Notes under the pieces: model-generated
What the model was told of the DNA's origin: nothing
What the model saw: only the letters and a program-made list of their open reading frames with translations
Database searches by the model: none
Assembly: GCF_002214485.1 (NCBI RefSeq)
Contig: NZ_CP015102.1
Location: 310,001 to 374,000 of the forward strand
DNA length: 64,000 nucleotides
Direction of reading: 5' to 3'
Origin: Thermococcus pacificus
Lineage (GTDB): Archaea; Methanobacteriota_B; Thermococci; Thermococcales; Thermococcaceae
Made by a program: the position numbers and the translations under genes
Shown: piece after piece, positions 29,936 to 38,219 of the stretch
How positions within the stretch are numbered: the stretch's first letter is position 1
How the letters are laid out: each line of letters starts with the position of its first letter

Positions 29936-32155
29936 TCACACACCCTCGCAGAACTGGTCGAAGCTCACAACCGCCCTCAGGCGGGCGGTCTCAACGTCTA
30001 TTATCGGAACCCTCGCCGGGGTAGGGACTATGTTCACCATCTTCTGGAACTCGGTCTGGGCCTGCCAGGTGCCGCTGTTTATCAGGAAGACACCGTTGTA
30101 CATCCTATATTCCATAACGTGGACGTGACCGGCCTGGAAAAGGTCCGGAACGGACTCTATGACAAGCGTATCCTCAGGGTCAGGTGCAATCGGAACCTTC
30201 TCGCCGAAGGTCGGTGCCAGGTGGCGGAGCTTGAGGAGGTCGAGCATCGCCTCGGCTGGCCTGTGGTGGCTCCTGTTGGGGATGAAGCTGACGACGTCTT
30301 CTATTCCACGCCCATGGGTGATGAGGAAGTCCCTGCCGTGGAGCCTCACGACGGCGGGATTGCTTATCATGACCGCGTTCTTGAGCTTCTTGAGTGGCCG
30401 GGCATACTCGTCGTAGAAACCTGGCTGAGGAAGGGCCGTCCTGGCCGCGTCGTGGTTTCCGGGGCCGATGAACATCGTTATGTGGTCCGGGACGTTCCTG
30501 AGCAGGTTGTAGAGGGCCTCGTACTGGTCGAAGATGTCGGGGATTTCCAGCTCATTGTACTGGCCGGGGTAGATGCCAATTCCGTCAACGACGTCGCCGG
30601 CGAGTATCATATACTTTATCCTGCTCACCAGCTCTTCTTCTTTCCTGTTGTTGACCTCTCCGTTGAGCCACTCGAGGAACTTCTCGAAGGCCCTCTCGCA
30701 GAACTTGTTGCTGCCCACGTGGATGTCGCTGAGGAGAACGGCGTAAACCTTCTCCTCAAGAGGGGGCTTCGTGCGCTTGAACTTCGGAACATCGGGGAGG
30801 AAAATCTTGTCGGCGAAGAATATGCCCCTGCCTGAGTAGCGACCGCGGAAGGCGACCACAGCGTCGGGCATTATCTGGAAGAACTTCTTACTCTCGGAGT
30901 TGTTCCGGTTTATGAAAACCTTGATTACCCCCGTGTTGTCCTCGACCTCAAACATGTAGCCCTTGGCAGTCTCGCGCTTGTTGTTGATGAGGCCGATTAT
31001 CGTAACCTCGTCCTCGCCGCGGACGTAGCTCAGCTTCCCTATGTCTATGACACTCCCCAGCTCGGGGTTCTCGCGCAGAATACGCCTCATCTTCCTGAGC
31101 CTGCTCCTGAAGTAGTCGGAGTAGACCTTGATTATAATCTCACCTTCTTTGCTGGCCGCGCTCTTGACCTTGGGAACCTCGAATTTGACGTTCTTGACGT
31201 CAAAAGCTATTTCCCACTCGTCCGGTATCTCCTTCGCCCTGTAATGGAAGCCCTCCTTGGGGACTATTACGACGTCGCTGTAGACCGAGTAGTTCTTTTC
31301 CTCCTCAGGAACTTCCTCAGCGGCGTAAGCTATCGGAATCCCATAGTCGCCGTAGATTATCTTCGGCTTCACCCCGTTGCCGTTCTCGTAGTACTCCTCG
31401 TCGTCGGCGTAGCCGTTGCCGTTCCCGTTGGAATACCCATTGCCGTTTTCCACGGTGGCTTCAGTTACTGGAATCTCGGACGGGGATTCCGGTTCGGGTG
31501 TGGACTGCTCAAAGGCGGTAGATTCAAGCCCGCCGACGTCTTCCGACGCTTCTTCCGCATATCCCTCACTTTCCACTGGAAGGGTTTCGCCAGCCGCCTC
31601 CATCGTCATGTCCCTATTGGGGGCAGTTTCGTCAGGAGACGGCTCTGTGGGTGCCTCCGCCTCAATGGTTCCAGTGGAAACAAAACTCCCCCCCTCAGAA
31701 AAGTCGGGAGTTTCTTCCTCCAAATTATTAGAAGAAGCCACCACAGCGGCGCTTTCGGGGGCAGTTCCAGTGGAAATAGAGGTTTTATCACGTGACTCCG
31801 ATTGAGGCTCCAGAACCGGCGTTTCGCCGACATCTGGCGGAACAGGGGCGGAAACATCAACATGGGACATATATGTGCTTTCTTCACCTTCAGAGGGCAG
31901 TTCCTCAGAGAGTTCCTCCCCAGAATCGCCGGGCTCGTAAGCACTCACTTCGAGTGGAACTCCGGAGGAAAGTATACCCTTCCCCCTGAGGAACTCCTCG
32001 GCCATCGACGAGTCTATAACGAAGGTCCCCCGGGTCTTGGCGAACTTTATCAGCTCGGCGAGCGTGAAGTCCTTTTTGTAGTAATCGGAGAGAAGATAGT
32101 AAGCTGAGGGTGTTATTAGATAACGGTTGGCGAGCAAATCCTCAACGAGCCCCAT
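29936..32155 (-). CDS. polB: DNA polymerase II (family D) small subunit DP1, 3'-5' exonuclease
   Basis: DP1 supplies proofreading to polymerase D. The 739-residue protein has an N-terminal helical domain (about 1-70), a long acidic, Ser/Glu/Pro-rich linker (about 75-295), an OB-fold (about 365-440) and a calcineurin-like Mre11-type nuclease domain with LLSDIHVGSNKF, LAGDVVDGIG, GPGNHDAAR, LITHGRGIED and AGHVHV as metal ligands. P. furiosus DP1 is about 613 residues, so the linker accounts for the extra length. Three ORB-like motifs occur in the linker coding sequence, producing STGT peptides. Start and upstream cdc6 stop overlap as TAATG. Confidence 0.96.
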   Translation of the reverse strand: MGLVEDLLANRYLITPSAYYLLSDYYKKDFTLAELIKFAKTRGTFVIDSSMAEEFLRGKGILSSGVPLEVSAYEPGDSGEELSEELPSEGEESTYMSHVDVSAPVPPDVGETPVLEPQSESRDKTSISTGTAPESAAVVASSNNLEEETPDFSEGGSFVSTGTIEAEAPTEPSPDETAPNRDMTMEAAGETLPVESEGYAEEASEDVGGLESTAFEQSTPEPESPSEIPVTEATVENGNGYSNGNGNGYADDEEYYENGNGVKPKIIYGDYGIPIAYAAEEVPEEEKNYSVYSDVVIVPKEGFHYRAKEIPDEWEIAFDVKNVKFEVPKVKSAASKEGEIIIKVYSDYFRSRLRKMRRILRENPELGSVIDIGKLSYVRGEDEVTIIGLINNKRETAKGYMFEVEDNTGVIKVFINRNNSESKKFFQIMPDAVVAFRGRYSGRGIFFADKIFLPDVPKFKRTKPPLEEKVYAVLLSDIHVGSNKFCERAFEKFLEWLNGEVNNRKEEELVSRIKYMILAGDVVDGIGIYPGQYNELEIPDIFDQYEALYNLLRNVPDHITMFIGPGNHDAARTALPQPGFYDEYARPLKKLKNAVMISNPAVVRLHGRDFLITHGRGIEDVVSFIPNRSHHRPAEAMLDLLKLRHLAPTFGEKVPIAPDPEDTLVIESVPDLFQAGHVHVMEYRMYNGVFLINSGTWQAQTEFQKMVNIVPTPARVPIIDVETARLRAVVSFDQFCEGV
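31570..31959. promoter_or_regulatory. ORB-like elements embedded in DP1 linker coding sequence
   Basis: Core matches to TTCCASTGGAA occur at 31571-31581, 31669-31679 and 31765-31775, with an imperfect copy TTCGAGTGGAA at 31949-31959. The second continues AACAAAACTC into a run of seven C, matching the extended origin form. All lie in the variable, disordered linker of DP1 about 1.5-1.8 kb from the intergenic origin. They may be satellite Orc1/Cdc6 sites. Confidence 0.5.
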
Positions 32156-33402
32156 TAGAGCAGCCTCCTCTGGCGGGACATACTTATTGTGAGCACGGTC
32201 TGGAGCTGGGGATCATGGCGGTATATGTTCTTGACCTTATAAGGTGTTACGTTCAGGCGAATCTCCTTGGTTCTTCCATAGCGCCCTTTGCTGACGACCT
32301 TAGCGTTGATGATGCCGAGCATGTCGAGCTCGTTGATGAGGTCGCTGACGCGCCTCTGGGTGAGGGGCTCCAGATCAATGTGGTCGCAGAGGGACTTGTA
32401 AACCGAATAAACGTCGCCGGTGTTGGCGGGAAGCTCGCCGTTCTCATCAAGCAGGACTATCGCGTAGAGGAGAACCTTTGAATGTAGCGGGAGCGTCTTT
32501 ATGACCTCCTCCATGGTGTCCTGCTCTATCTTCTCCTGGGCCTTCCAGACGTGCCTCTCAGTTACCTTGCTGGCCCCCTCACGCTCGGCAATCTCGCCGG
32601 CGACGCGTAGCAAGTCTAAAGCGCGCCTCGCGTCGCCGTGCTCCCTGGCAGCGAGGGCGGCACAGAGGGGGACGACGCCCTCGTCGAGGACACCCTCGTT
32701 AAAGGCATCCTTGGCACGCTGCATGAGGATGTCACGGAGCTGGTTGGCGTCGTAAGGCGGGAAGACGACCTCTTCCTCGCTTAAACTGGAGAGAACGCGC
32801 GCATCGAGGTACTCCTTAAACTTGAGGTCGTTTGATATGCCGATTATGCTGACCTTGGCGAGGCTCAGCTCAGTGTTTATCCTCGTGAGAGAGTAGAGGA
32901 TGTCATCGCCGCTCTTTTTGATGAGCTTGTCTATCTCGTCGAGGACTATTATGACGAAGCGCTCCCTGGCATCTATCACCTCCTTGAGCTTGGCGTAAAC
33001 TTCGTCAGTGGGCCATCCCACTAGGGGAACCTCGACCCCGCTCTCATGCTTGAAGTAATTGACGATGTTAGCTAAGACTCGATACTGTGTATCCACTATC
33101 TCACAGTTGATATAGATGACATCAACGGGAATCTCATACTTATGAGAGATTTTCTTGAGCTCTTCGGTAACGAACTTTATGGTAACTGTCTTTCCTGTGC
33201 CGGTTTTCCCGTAAACGAACACGTTCGAAGGAGTTTCACCACGCAGAACTGGGACGAGGATATGGGCGAGCTCCTCTATCTGCTCGCGCCTGTGGGGCAG
33301 TTCCTTAGGAGTATAACTGTGTCTAAGAACCTCCTTGTTCTTAAAGATCTTCTTAGCGTGAAGGTACTTCTCGAAGATTGAATCCAGGTAATTGTCATCC
33401 AT
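32155..33402 (-). CDS. cdc6: ORC1-type DNA replication initiator (Orc1/Cdc6)
   Basis: This AAA+ initiator binds origin recognition boxes and loads MCM. The 415-residue protein has Walker A VYGKTGTGKTVTIKF (about 63-77), Walker B VIIVLDEIDKL with sensor region GISNDLKFKEYLD, the lid, and a C-terminal winged helix (about 325-405; LTQRRVSDLINELDMLG) that contacts ORB DNA. Length and domain order match Pyrococcus Orc1. ATG at 33402 follows GGTGGTAGTT. The gene heads the cdc6-DP1-DP2 operon, and its upstream intergenic region carries ORB motifs, the standard placement of oriC in Thermococcales. Confidence 0.97.
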   Translation of the reverse strand: MDDNYLDSIFEKYLHAKKIFKNKEVLRHSYTPKELPHRREQIEELAHILVPVLRGETPSNVFVYGKTGTGKTVTIKFVTEELKKISHKYEIPVDVIYINCEIVDTQYRVLANIVNYFKHESGVEVPLVGWPTDEVYAKLKEVIDARERFVIIVLDEIDKLIKKSGDDILYSLTRINTELSLAKVSIIGISNDLKFKEYLDARVLSSLSEEEVVFPPYDANQLRDILMQRAKDAFNEGVLDEGVVPLCAALAAREHGDARRALDLLRVAGEIAEREGASKVTERHVWKAQEKIEQDTMEEVIKTLPLHSKVLLYAIVLLDENGELPANTGDVYSVYKSLCDHIDLEPLTQRRVSDLINELDMLGIINAKVVSKGRYGRTKEIRLNVTPYKVKNIYRHDPQLQTVLTISMSRQRRLL

Positions 33403-33804
33403 AACTACCACCCTGCTCCACTGGAAACCCTACTCAATTACTGGAGCACATCCTGCAGTGAGGATATTTGCAGACGATTTTACAGGTATCAAACCAATAT
33501 TTCGACTAATATCCAATTTAAATCACAATACTTTGTAGTTTTTACATAGCCTCCACTGGAAGCACCGGATACAGAGGAAAGCATAGATAATCGAGGTCAG
33601 GGGTTTATATGCCTTGTTGAACAGAGGGATGTAAAAAAGGATGGAGAACGTTAAGTGGATAACCAAGGAAAATCCGAGCCAATAAGCCCATTCAAGCTCA
33701 AAACTCCCGCCAGGAAACCCGGACAAGGAGAGTCAAACGACCCCGCCACATTCCAATAGATATCAGCGGGGAGGGGATGAAAATTAGAGATTAGACTTTA
33801 GAAA
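33403..33804. other. Origin region, cdc6-proximal part
   Basis: This 402-bp gap between cdc6 and the next minus-strand gene holds CTCCACTGGAAAC at 33416-33428 and CTCCACTGGAAG at 33551-33562, both mini-ORB matches, with an AT-rich tract between them (about 33486-33545). It must also contain the cdc6 promoter. Binding by Orc1 to its own promoter would couple initiator level to origin occupancy. No convincing gene was found; a hydrophobic TTG-started frame here is discussed as rejected. Confidence 0.7.
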
Positions 33805-34428
33805 TTAGAAGTACCCCACGTCATCCCCAGAACCTTCCATCGAGCGCTTCGCCTTGAACACCTCCTCGAGAAGAGCAGTGGCGTCTTCAACGCTCATGCC
33901 AACTTTGATGGTCAGGAACCTCATCAGCTCTTCCCTGCTCGCACCATTCTGCATCCTTTCAACCACCATCCCCACGATGCGATCGAAAACTTCCTGCTCG
34001 AACGCTTCCTCCAGGCCCAGAGCGGATACGGAGGACAGAAGACCTATCAAAAGTGCCGTGAGTGCATCGTTGAACTCTTCCTTTCCAAGCGTCTTCTTAT
34101 CCAGGTCCACGCGAAGGTAAACCTCGTCATTCATGCCAGAGAGGGTGAATTTCATCATGTTGACCTGGTCGTTGAGGCGCAGGAGGGTGTGGTAAACCTT
34201 GAGCTTCTCATTGTTCGACATGGAGAATGTGTCCAGTCCAAGGGGCACTATCAAATGAACGAAGCCCTCAGAGAACACCACCATCAATGAGAAAGGCATT
34301 CGCGGATGTTCCGCCAAATACGTGTTCGGCTGAACCTCCTGTAGGGCCCACGGGAGATCCACTATATCCTGGGCGGTGTCGTTTCCATTCTTAAGCCACT
34401 CGAGGACTTTGGCCTCTACATCATCCAT
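33805..34428 (-). CDS. Acidic protein of unknown function within the origin region
   Basis: The 207-residue protein has no signal or membrane helix. It begins MDDVEAKVLEWLKNGNDTAQDI, followed by alternating strands (PFSLMVVFSEGFVHLIVPLG, VYLRVDLDKKTLG) and a helical C-terminal half with VVERMQNGASREELMRFL. The pattern of strands and long helices recalls YbjN/type III chaperone-like folds, but I cannot assign the family. ATG at 34428 follows GGTGATTCCT. It is inserted between two ORB-bearing intergenic stretches, so its transcription crosses or abuts the origin; a role in replication is only suggested by position. Confidence 0.7.
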   Translation of the reverse strand: MDDVEAKVLEWLKNGNDTAQDIVDLPWALQEVQPNTYLAEHPRMPFSLMVVFSEGFVHLIVPLGLDTFSMSNNEKLKVYHTLLRLNDQVNMMKFTLSGMNDEVYLRVDLDKKTLGKEEFNDALTALLIGLLSSVSALGLEEAFEQEVFDRIVGMVVERMQNGASREELMRFLTIKVGMSVEDATALLEEVFKAKRSMEGSGDDVGYF

Positions 34429-35148
34429 AGGAATCACCATGCCAAGTACGCGTCAGGGTTAATTAACTTTGCACAGGAAATCACAGTGGACAGTGATCAT
34501 GTTCAAGCGAAACCGGCTGCCTCCACAGGAAACTGACGGGTTCGATGGATATTAACGGACATCGGAATTTTACAAATATAAATGAGCTGATGAATACGTT
34601 AGGGCATTTCCACTGAAAGGAGAATGAACATTAATGGACATGAAAATCCGAACAGTACTGACCATTATAGTGCATTTTAGGAAAACATTTTAGTTTCACA
34701 ATTCAAAAAACGTTAACACAAGTGTACCCCCAGGGAGTTTCATTTCCAGTGGAAGCGGGTTTTGGCTACTCCATCTTTCCTTGTTGTTTTTGGTGAAACT
34801 CTCCCTTTTTCTTTACAAGTCTTGATATTTATAGATTATTGTGAACAATGTTCACAAAAATTATTTTAAAACAGGGTTTAAATGAATATTAATCCACAAA
34901 ATCTCAAAGGGGCTTAAAAGCAGTTGATTTTCCATTTGTAATCTACCTTATAAACCTCGCTTTCTATTTTTTCCTCCTGTATGAGCCGTCCATCTCCGAA
35001 ACCCGGCTCCAGTGGAAATGAAACTCTGGGGGGTCTTTCAGATGGCCATCTGAAAAGACCTTTGTTTCCACTGGAAAAACTGTGTCATTGGCGACCCCCT
35101 GTGTGCAGCAGTGATAGGTTTTTAAATATCCTGGGGGTACTCCTGAAC
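34429..35148. other. oriC: Replication origin oriC, main ORB-rich region
   Basis: The region carries ORB-type repeats at 34521-34540 (CTCCACAGGAAACTGACGGG), 34607-34620 (imperfect), 34724-34754 (extended, minus orientation), 35007-35035 (extended, plus orientation) and 35065-35077. The two extended copies share the pattern TCCASTGGAAATGAAACTC followed by a G-run and point in opposite directions. Between them is the most AT-rich stretch (about 34820-34975), a candidate unwinding element containing the palindrome TTGTGAACAATGTTCACAA. A 29-bp near-perfect palindrome lies at 35032-35060. Position next to cdc6, DP1 and DP2 and resemblance to Pyrococcus oriC make the call strong. The last 30 bp hold the channel gene promoter (TTTTTAAATATCC, 35118-35130). 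Confidence 0.85.
35032..35060. repeat. 29-bp palindrome between opposed ORB elements
   Basis: GGTCTTTCAGATGG is followed directly by its reverse complement with one extra A (CCATCTGAAAAGACC). The structure sits exactly between a plus-oriented extended ORB (ending 35035) and a mini-ORB at 35065, making the whole 35007-35077 segment an inverted repeat. It could extrude as a cruciform or be a second protein site. Confidence 0.7.
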
Positions 35149-36168
35149 ATGATACCCATACCCATCGTCTGGAGGTTGCTCCGGGTCAGGATTAAAGTCC
35201 GGAGAAACAGGCTGGTTCAAATAGCCCTCGCCGTTCTGCTGCTGGCCCTCGGGTTTGCCATTCTCTTTGCGCACTTTGAGGGTGTAGACTTTTACACTGC
35301 TTTTTACTGGGCCATAATCACCATGGCAACGATAGGCTATGGCGACATAACCCCCCAAACAGGAGCTGGGCGGGCCGTGGCAATGGTGGCGGCCGTGGCG
35401 GGCATCTCCACCTTCACCGCCCTCGTTTCTGTTCTTGCCGAATACTTCATATCTTCATCGCTTAGGAGGATGATGGGAATGCACCGCGTTAAATACTCCG
35501 GCCACTATGTTGTGATCGGGCAGGGCAGTAGCATCGAGAGCTGCGTGAACGAGCTCCTTCTGGCGATTTCCAGTGGAGACGCCGAGCCAAGGCCGATAGT
35601 GGTCGTCTTTCCGAGCGAGGAGGAGCGCAAGAAGGTAGAGCTTCCAGAGGAAGTGGAGGTTCTCGTGGGCGACCCGACCAACCAGGAGACGCTGGAACGC
35701 GCCCACGTAAAGGATGCATCACATGTTATCCTCGCCCTTGAGGATGACTCTAAGTCCGTGTTCGCAACTCTGATGATAAAGCGCATGTCCAGCGCCAAGG
35801 TTCTCGTCGAGGCCCTCAAGGCGGAGAGCGTTGAGCTTCTCCGGCAGGCTGGGGCAGACAGGGTGATACTCAGCAGGAGCTTTGCAGGTAGGCTTCTCGC
35901 GAGCTCGATCTTCGAGCCAGAGGTGGTTGACGTTATCGACGACCTCACGACCGCCCTTGGCCGCTACGACATCTCGGTTATTTTGAAACGGGACCTCTGG
36001 GGGATGAGCTACGTGGAGGCCCTGCGGAAACTCCGGTCTGATTGCGGCTGTTTCCTGCTGGGCTACTACACAGACCAACCCGTCCTCAATCCTTCGCTGG
36101 ATGAGGCGATCCCGGAGGGTGCTAGGCTGATAGTCATCAAGCCCGCAGTTTCCACTGGAAATGATTGA
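35149..36168 (+). CDS. Potassium channel with C-terminal RCK (TrkA-N) domain
   Basis: The 339-residue protein has two transmembrane helices flanking a pore loop with selectivity filter TMATIGYGDITP (about residues 60-71), then a cytosolic regulator-of-K+-conductance module: a Rossmann TrkA-N fold (GHYVVIGQGSSIESCVNEL, about 118) and a TrkA-C-like end. The layout is that of MthK. The ATG at 35149 is chosen because TTTTTAAATATCC and GGGGGTAC precede it at proper spacing; upstream in-frame codons belong to the origin. The gene starts inside the origin boundary. The tail carries an ORB-like motif and a 16-bp duplication across the stop. Confidence 0.9.
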   Translation: MIPIPIVWRLLRVRIKVRRNRLVQIALAVLLLALGFAILFAHFEGVDFYTAFYWAIITMATIGYGDITPQTGAGRAVAMVAAVAGISTFTALVSVLAEYFISSSLRRMMGMHRVKYSGHYVVIGQGSSIESCVNELLLAISSGDAEPRPIVVVFPSEEERKKVELPEEVEVLVGDPTNQETLERAHVKDASHVILALEDDSKSVFATLMIKRMSSAKVLVEALKAESVELLRQAGADRVILSRSFAGRLLASSIFEPEVVDVIDDLTTALGRYDISVILKRDLWGMSYVEALRKLRSDCGCFLLGYYTDQPVLNPSLDEAIPEGARLIVIKPAVSTGND

Positions 36169-36188
36169 CTCCGGAAATGATTGACTCC
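36157..36188 (+). repeat. Tandem 16-bp duplication across a stop codon
   Basis: GGAAATGATTGACTCC is repeated exactly twice in tandem. The first copy carries the TGA stop of the channel gene; the second lies just after. The left end overlaps an ORB-like TTTCCACTGGAAA. Confidence 0.9.
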
Positions 36189-36307
36189 CACCGTTTTTGC
36201 ATCTTTCAACGTCCCACTGGCAGTGGTTCTGTTGCCCCGTTCTTTTTATTTACCCTAGTCAAACCCGCACTATATCACCTCTTTCATTGCCCCATATCCG
36301 GGAAGAA

Positions 36308-36318
36308 AAGTATATAAC
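36308..36318 (+). promoter_or_regulatory. TATA box for radA
   Basis: AAGTATATAAC preceded by purine-rich GGAAGAA (BRE-like) lies about 50 bp before the radA ATG. The 36169-36366 gap otherwise shows only T-rich tracts. Confidence 0.6.
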
Positions 36319-36366
36319 CCTTCGACTTTTTACCCCTATGAAAGGTAGCGATGTTGGGTGATGTTC

Positions 36367-37431
36367 ATGGCGAGGAAGACGAAAGCTGAGGATGAAATAA
36401 AAGAGCTCGAGGAGTTTGAGGAACTGGAGGTCGTTGAGGAGTCCACTTCAAGCTCAACCACGAAAAAGAAAGAGAAGGAGATTAAAACTCTCGAAGACCT
36501 GCCAGGCGTCGGTCCGGCTACTGCGGAGAAGCTCCGAGAGGCTGGCTATGACAGCATCGAGGCCATAGCCGTTGCCTCCCCCATGGAACTCAAGGAGATA
36601 GCGGGTATAAGCGAGGGCGCCGCACTGAAGATAATCCAGGCCGCAAGGGAAGCGGCCAACATAGGGACCTTCATGCGTGCCGACGAGTACATGGAGAAGA
36701 GAAGCACCGTCGGCAGGATTTCCACTGGAAGCAAGAGCCTCGACAAGCTCATCGGCGGCGGCGTCGAGACCCAGGCGGTAACGGAGGTCTTCGGAGAGTT
36801 TGGAAGCGGAAAGACCCAGCTCGCCCACACCTTAGCTGTCATGGTTCAGAAGCCGCCGGAGGAGGGTGGACTCAGCGGGTCAGTCATCTGGATTGACACT
36901 GAAAACACCTTCAGGCCGGAGAGGATAAGACAGATAGCCGAGGCCCGCGGTCTGGATCCGGACGAGGCTTTGAAGAACATCTATGTGGCGAGGGCCTTCA
37001 ACAGCAACCACCAGATGCTCCTAGTGGAGAAGGCCGAGGAGATTATCAAGGAGAAAGCCGAGACAGACAGGCCTGTAAAGCTCTTGGTGGTTGACTCACT
37101 CATGGCCCACTTCAGGAGCGAGTACGTCGGTAGGGGAACGCTCGCTGAGAGGCAGCAGAAGCTGGCCAAGCACCTTGCTGACCTTCACCGCCTTGCTGAC
37201 CTCTACGACATAGCGGTCTTCGTCACCAACCAGGTTCAGGCAAAGCCGGACGCTTTCTTCGGCGACCCGACGAGGCCCGTTGGAGGCCACATCTTAGCGC
37301 ACAGTGCCACGCTCAGGATATACCTGAGGAAGGGCAAAGCCGGGAAGAGGGTTGCGAGGCTCATAGACAGCCCGCACCTGCCTGAGGGCGAGGCGATATT
37401 CAGGATAACTGAGAAAGGTGCTGAGGACTGA
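36367..37431 (+). CDS. radA: DNA repair and recombination protein RadA
   Basis: RadA is the archaeal Rad51/RecA-type recombinase, forming filaments on single-stranded DNA for strand exchange and fork repair. The 354-residue protein has an acidic Lys/Glu N-terminal tail, helix-hairpin-helix repeats ([20 protein letters not shown], then [17 protein letters not shown]), the [17 protein letters not shown] lead-in, Walker [16 protein letters not shown] (about 138-152) and Walker [16 protein letters not shown]. No intein is present. ATG at 36367 follows GGGTGATGTTC. NucS follows 35 bp downstream. An ORB-like TTTCCACTGGAAGC coincides with the codons for the conserved ISTGS and may be incidental. Confidence 0.97.
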   Translation: MARKTKAEDEIKELEEFEELEVVEESTSSSTTKKKEKEIKTLEDLPGVGPATAEKLREAGYDSIEAIAVASPMELKEIAGISEGAALKIIQAAREAANIGTFMRADEYMEKRSTVGRISTGSKSLDKLIGGGVETQAVTEVFGEFGSGKTQLAHTLAVMVQKPPEEGGLSGSVIWIDTENTFRPERIRQIAEARGLDPDEALKNIYVARAFNSNHQMLLVEKAEEIIKEKAETDRPVKLLVVDSLMAHFRSEYVGRGTLAERQQKLAKHLADLHRLADLYDIAVFVTNQVQAKPDAFFGDPTRPVGGHILAHSATLRIYLRKGKAGKRVARLIDSPHLPEGEAIFRITEKGAED

Positions 37432-37466
37432 GTTAGCTTTTTAACCCTCCTTTTTTATCCGGTTTC

Positions 37467-38219
37467 ATGCCCAAGGTTGAGTTTAAGGCCAATCCGTCTC
37501 CAGAGGAAATAAAGCTCCTGGTTGACTCGGCGATTTCATCCGAGGGTATGCTGACAATCTTCGCCCGCTGTAAGGTTCACTACGACGGCAGGGCTAAGAG
37601 CGAGCTCGGTTCGGGGGACAGGGTCATAATAGTTAAGCCTGACGGCTCCTTTCTAATCCACCAGAACCGGAAGAGGGAGCCCGTGAACTGGCAGCCGCCG
37701 GGGAGCTTTGTTACCCTCGAGGAGCGGGACGGTACCCTGGTTCTCCGCTCCGTCAGGAGGAAGCCCAAGGAGATTCTTGAGGTGGAACTTGATGAGGTCT
37801 ACCTCGTCTCGGTCTTCAGGGCAGAGGACTACGAGGAGCTGGCCCTTACGGGGAGCGAGGCGGAGATGGCCGAGATGATATTCGAGAACCCTGAGCTCAT
37901 AGAGCCGGGCTTTAAGCCCCTCTTCCGCGAGAAGGACATCGGGCACGGTATAGTCGACATCCTTGGCAGGGATGAAAGCGGAAACCTCGTGGTTCTCGAG
38001 CTCAAGCGCAGGAAGGCCGACCTCCACGCCGTCAGCCAGCTCAAGCGCTACGTCGAGGCGCTGAAAAAAGAGCACCCGGACGTGAGGGGAATCCTCGTGG
38101 CGCCTTCACTCACCTCGGGGGCGAAGAAGCTCCTCCAGAAGGAGGGGCTGGAGTTCAAAAAGGTTGAACCTCCAAAGAGGGATAGGTCTGGAAGGGGCAG
38201 GCAGACAACCCTCCTTTAG
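37467..38219 (+). CDS. nucS: Mismatch-specific endonuclease NucS/EndoMS
   Basis: NucS cleaves both strands at mispaired bases, providing non-canonical mismatch repair. The 250-residue protein has an N-terminal beta-sandwich DNA-binding domain (about 1-115), a linker, and a RecB-like nuclease domain with GHGIVDILGRDESGNLVVLELKRRK, where the Asp and the Glu-x-Lys are catalytic (about 158-181). The C-terminus RGRQTTLL resembles the PCNA-binding tail reported for T. kodakarensis EndoMS. Placement after radA is conserved in Thermococcus as I recall. It overlaps the convergent DUF473 gene by four bases. Confidence 0.95.
   Translation: MPKVEFKANPSPEEIKLLVDSAISSEGMLTIFARCKVHYDGRAKSELGSGDRVIIVKPDGSFLIHQNRKREPVNWQPPGSFVTLEERDGTLVLRSVRRKPKEILEVELDEVYLVSVFRAEDYEELALTGSEAEMAEMIFENPELIEPGFKPLFREKDIGHGIVDILGRDESGNLVVLELKRRKADLHAVSQLKRYVEALKKEHPDVRGILVAPSLTSGAKKLLQKEGLEFKKVEPPKRDRSGRGRQTTLL

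Noticed and set aside
33523-33726. 67-codon TTG-started hydrophobic minus-strand frame in the origin region
   Set aside because: It has no ribosome site, uses a TTG start and overlaps an ORB-like box (CFQWRL region). The hydrophobic composition may simply reflect T-rich DNA. Not supported as a gene.
34587-34664. Possible C/D box sRNA (CTGATGA then CTGA twice)
   Set aside because: The C box lacks the purine before TGATGA, no clear C' box exists, and the guide spacing (~18 nt) exceeds the usual 12. The CTGA copies coincide with an ORB-like repeat.
34981-35148. Longer N-terminus for the potassium channel
   Set aside because: The upstream in-frame codons cross an ORB, a palindrome and the TATA box at 35118-35130. 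A ribosome-site-like GGGGGTAC fits the ATG at 35149.
36718-36732. ORB-like TTTCCACTGGAAGC in radA as an origin element
   Set aside because: It encodes the conserved ISTGS peptide of RadA, so protein constraint alone can explain it.
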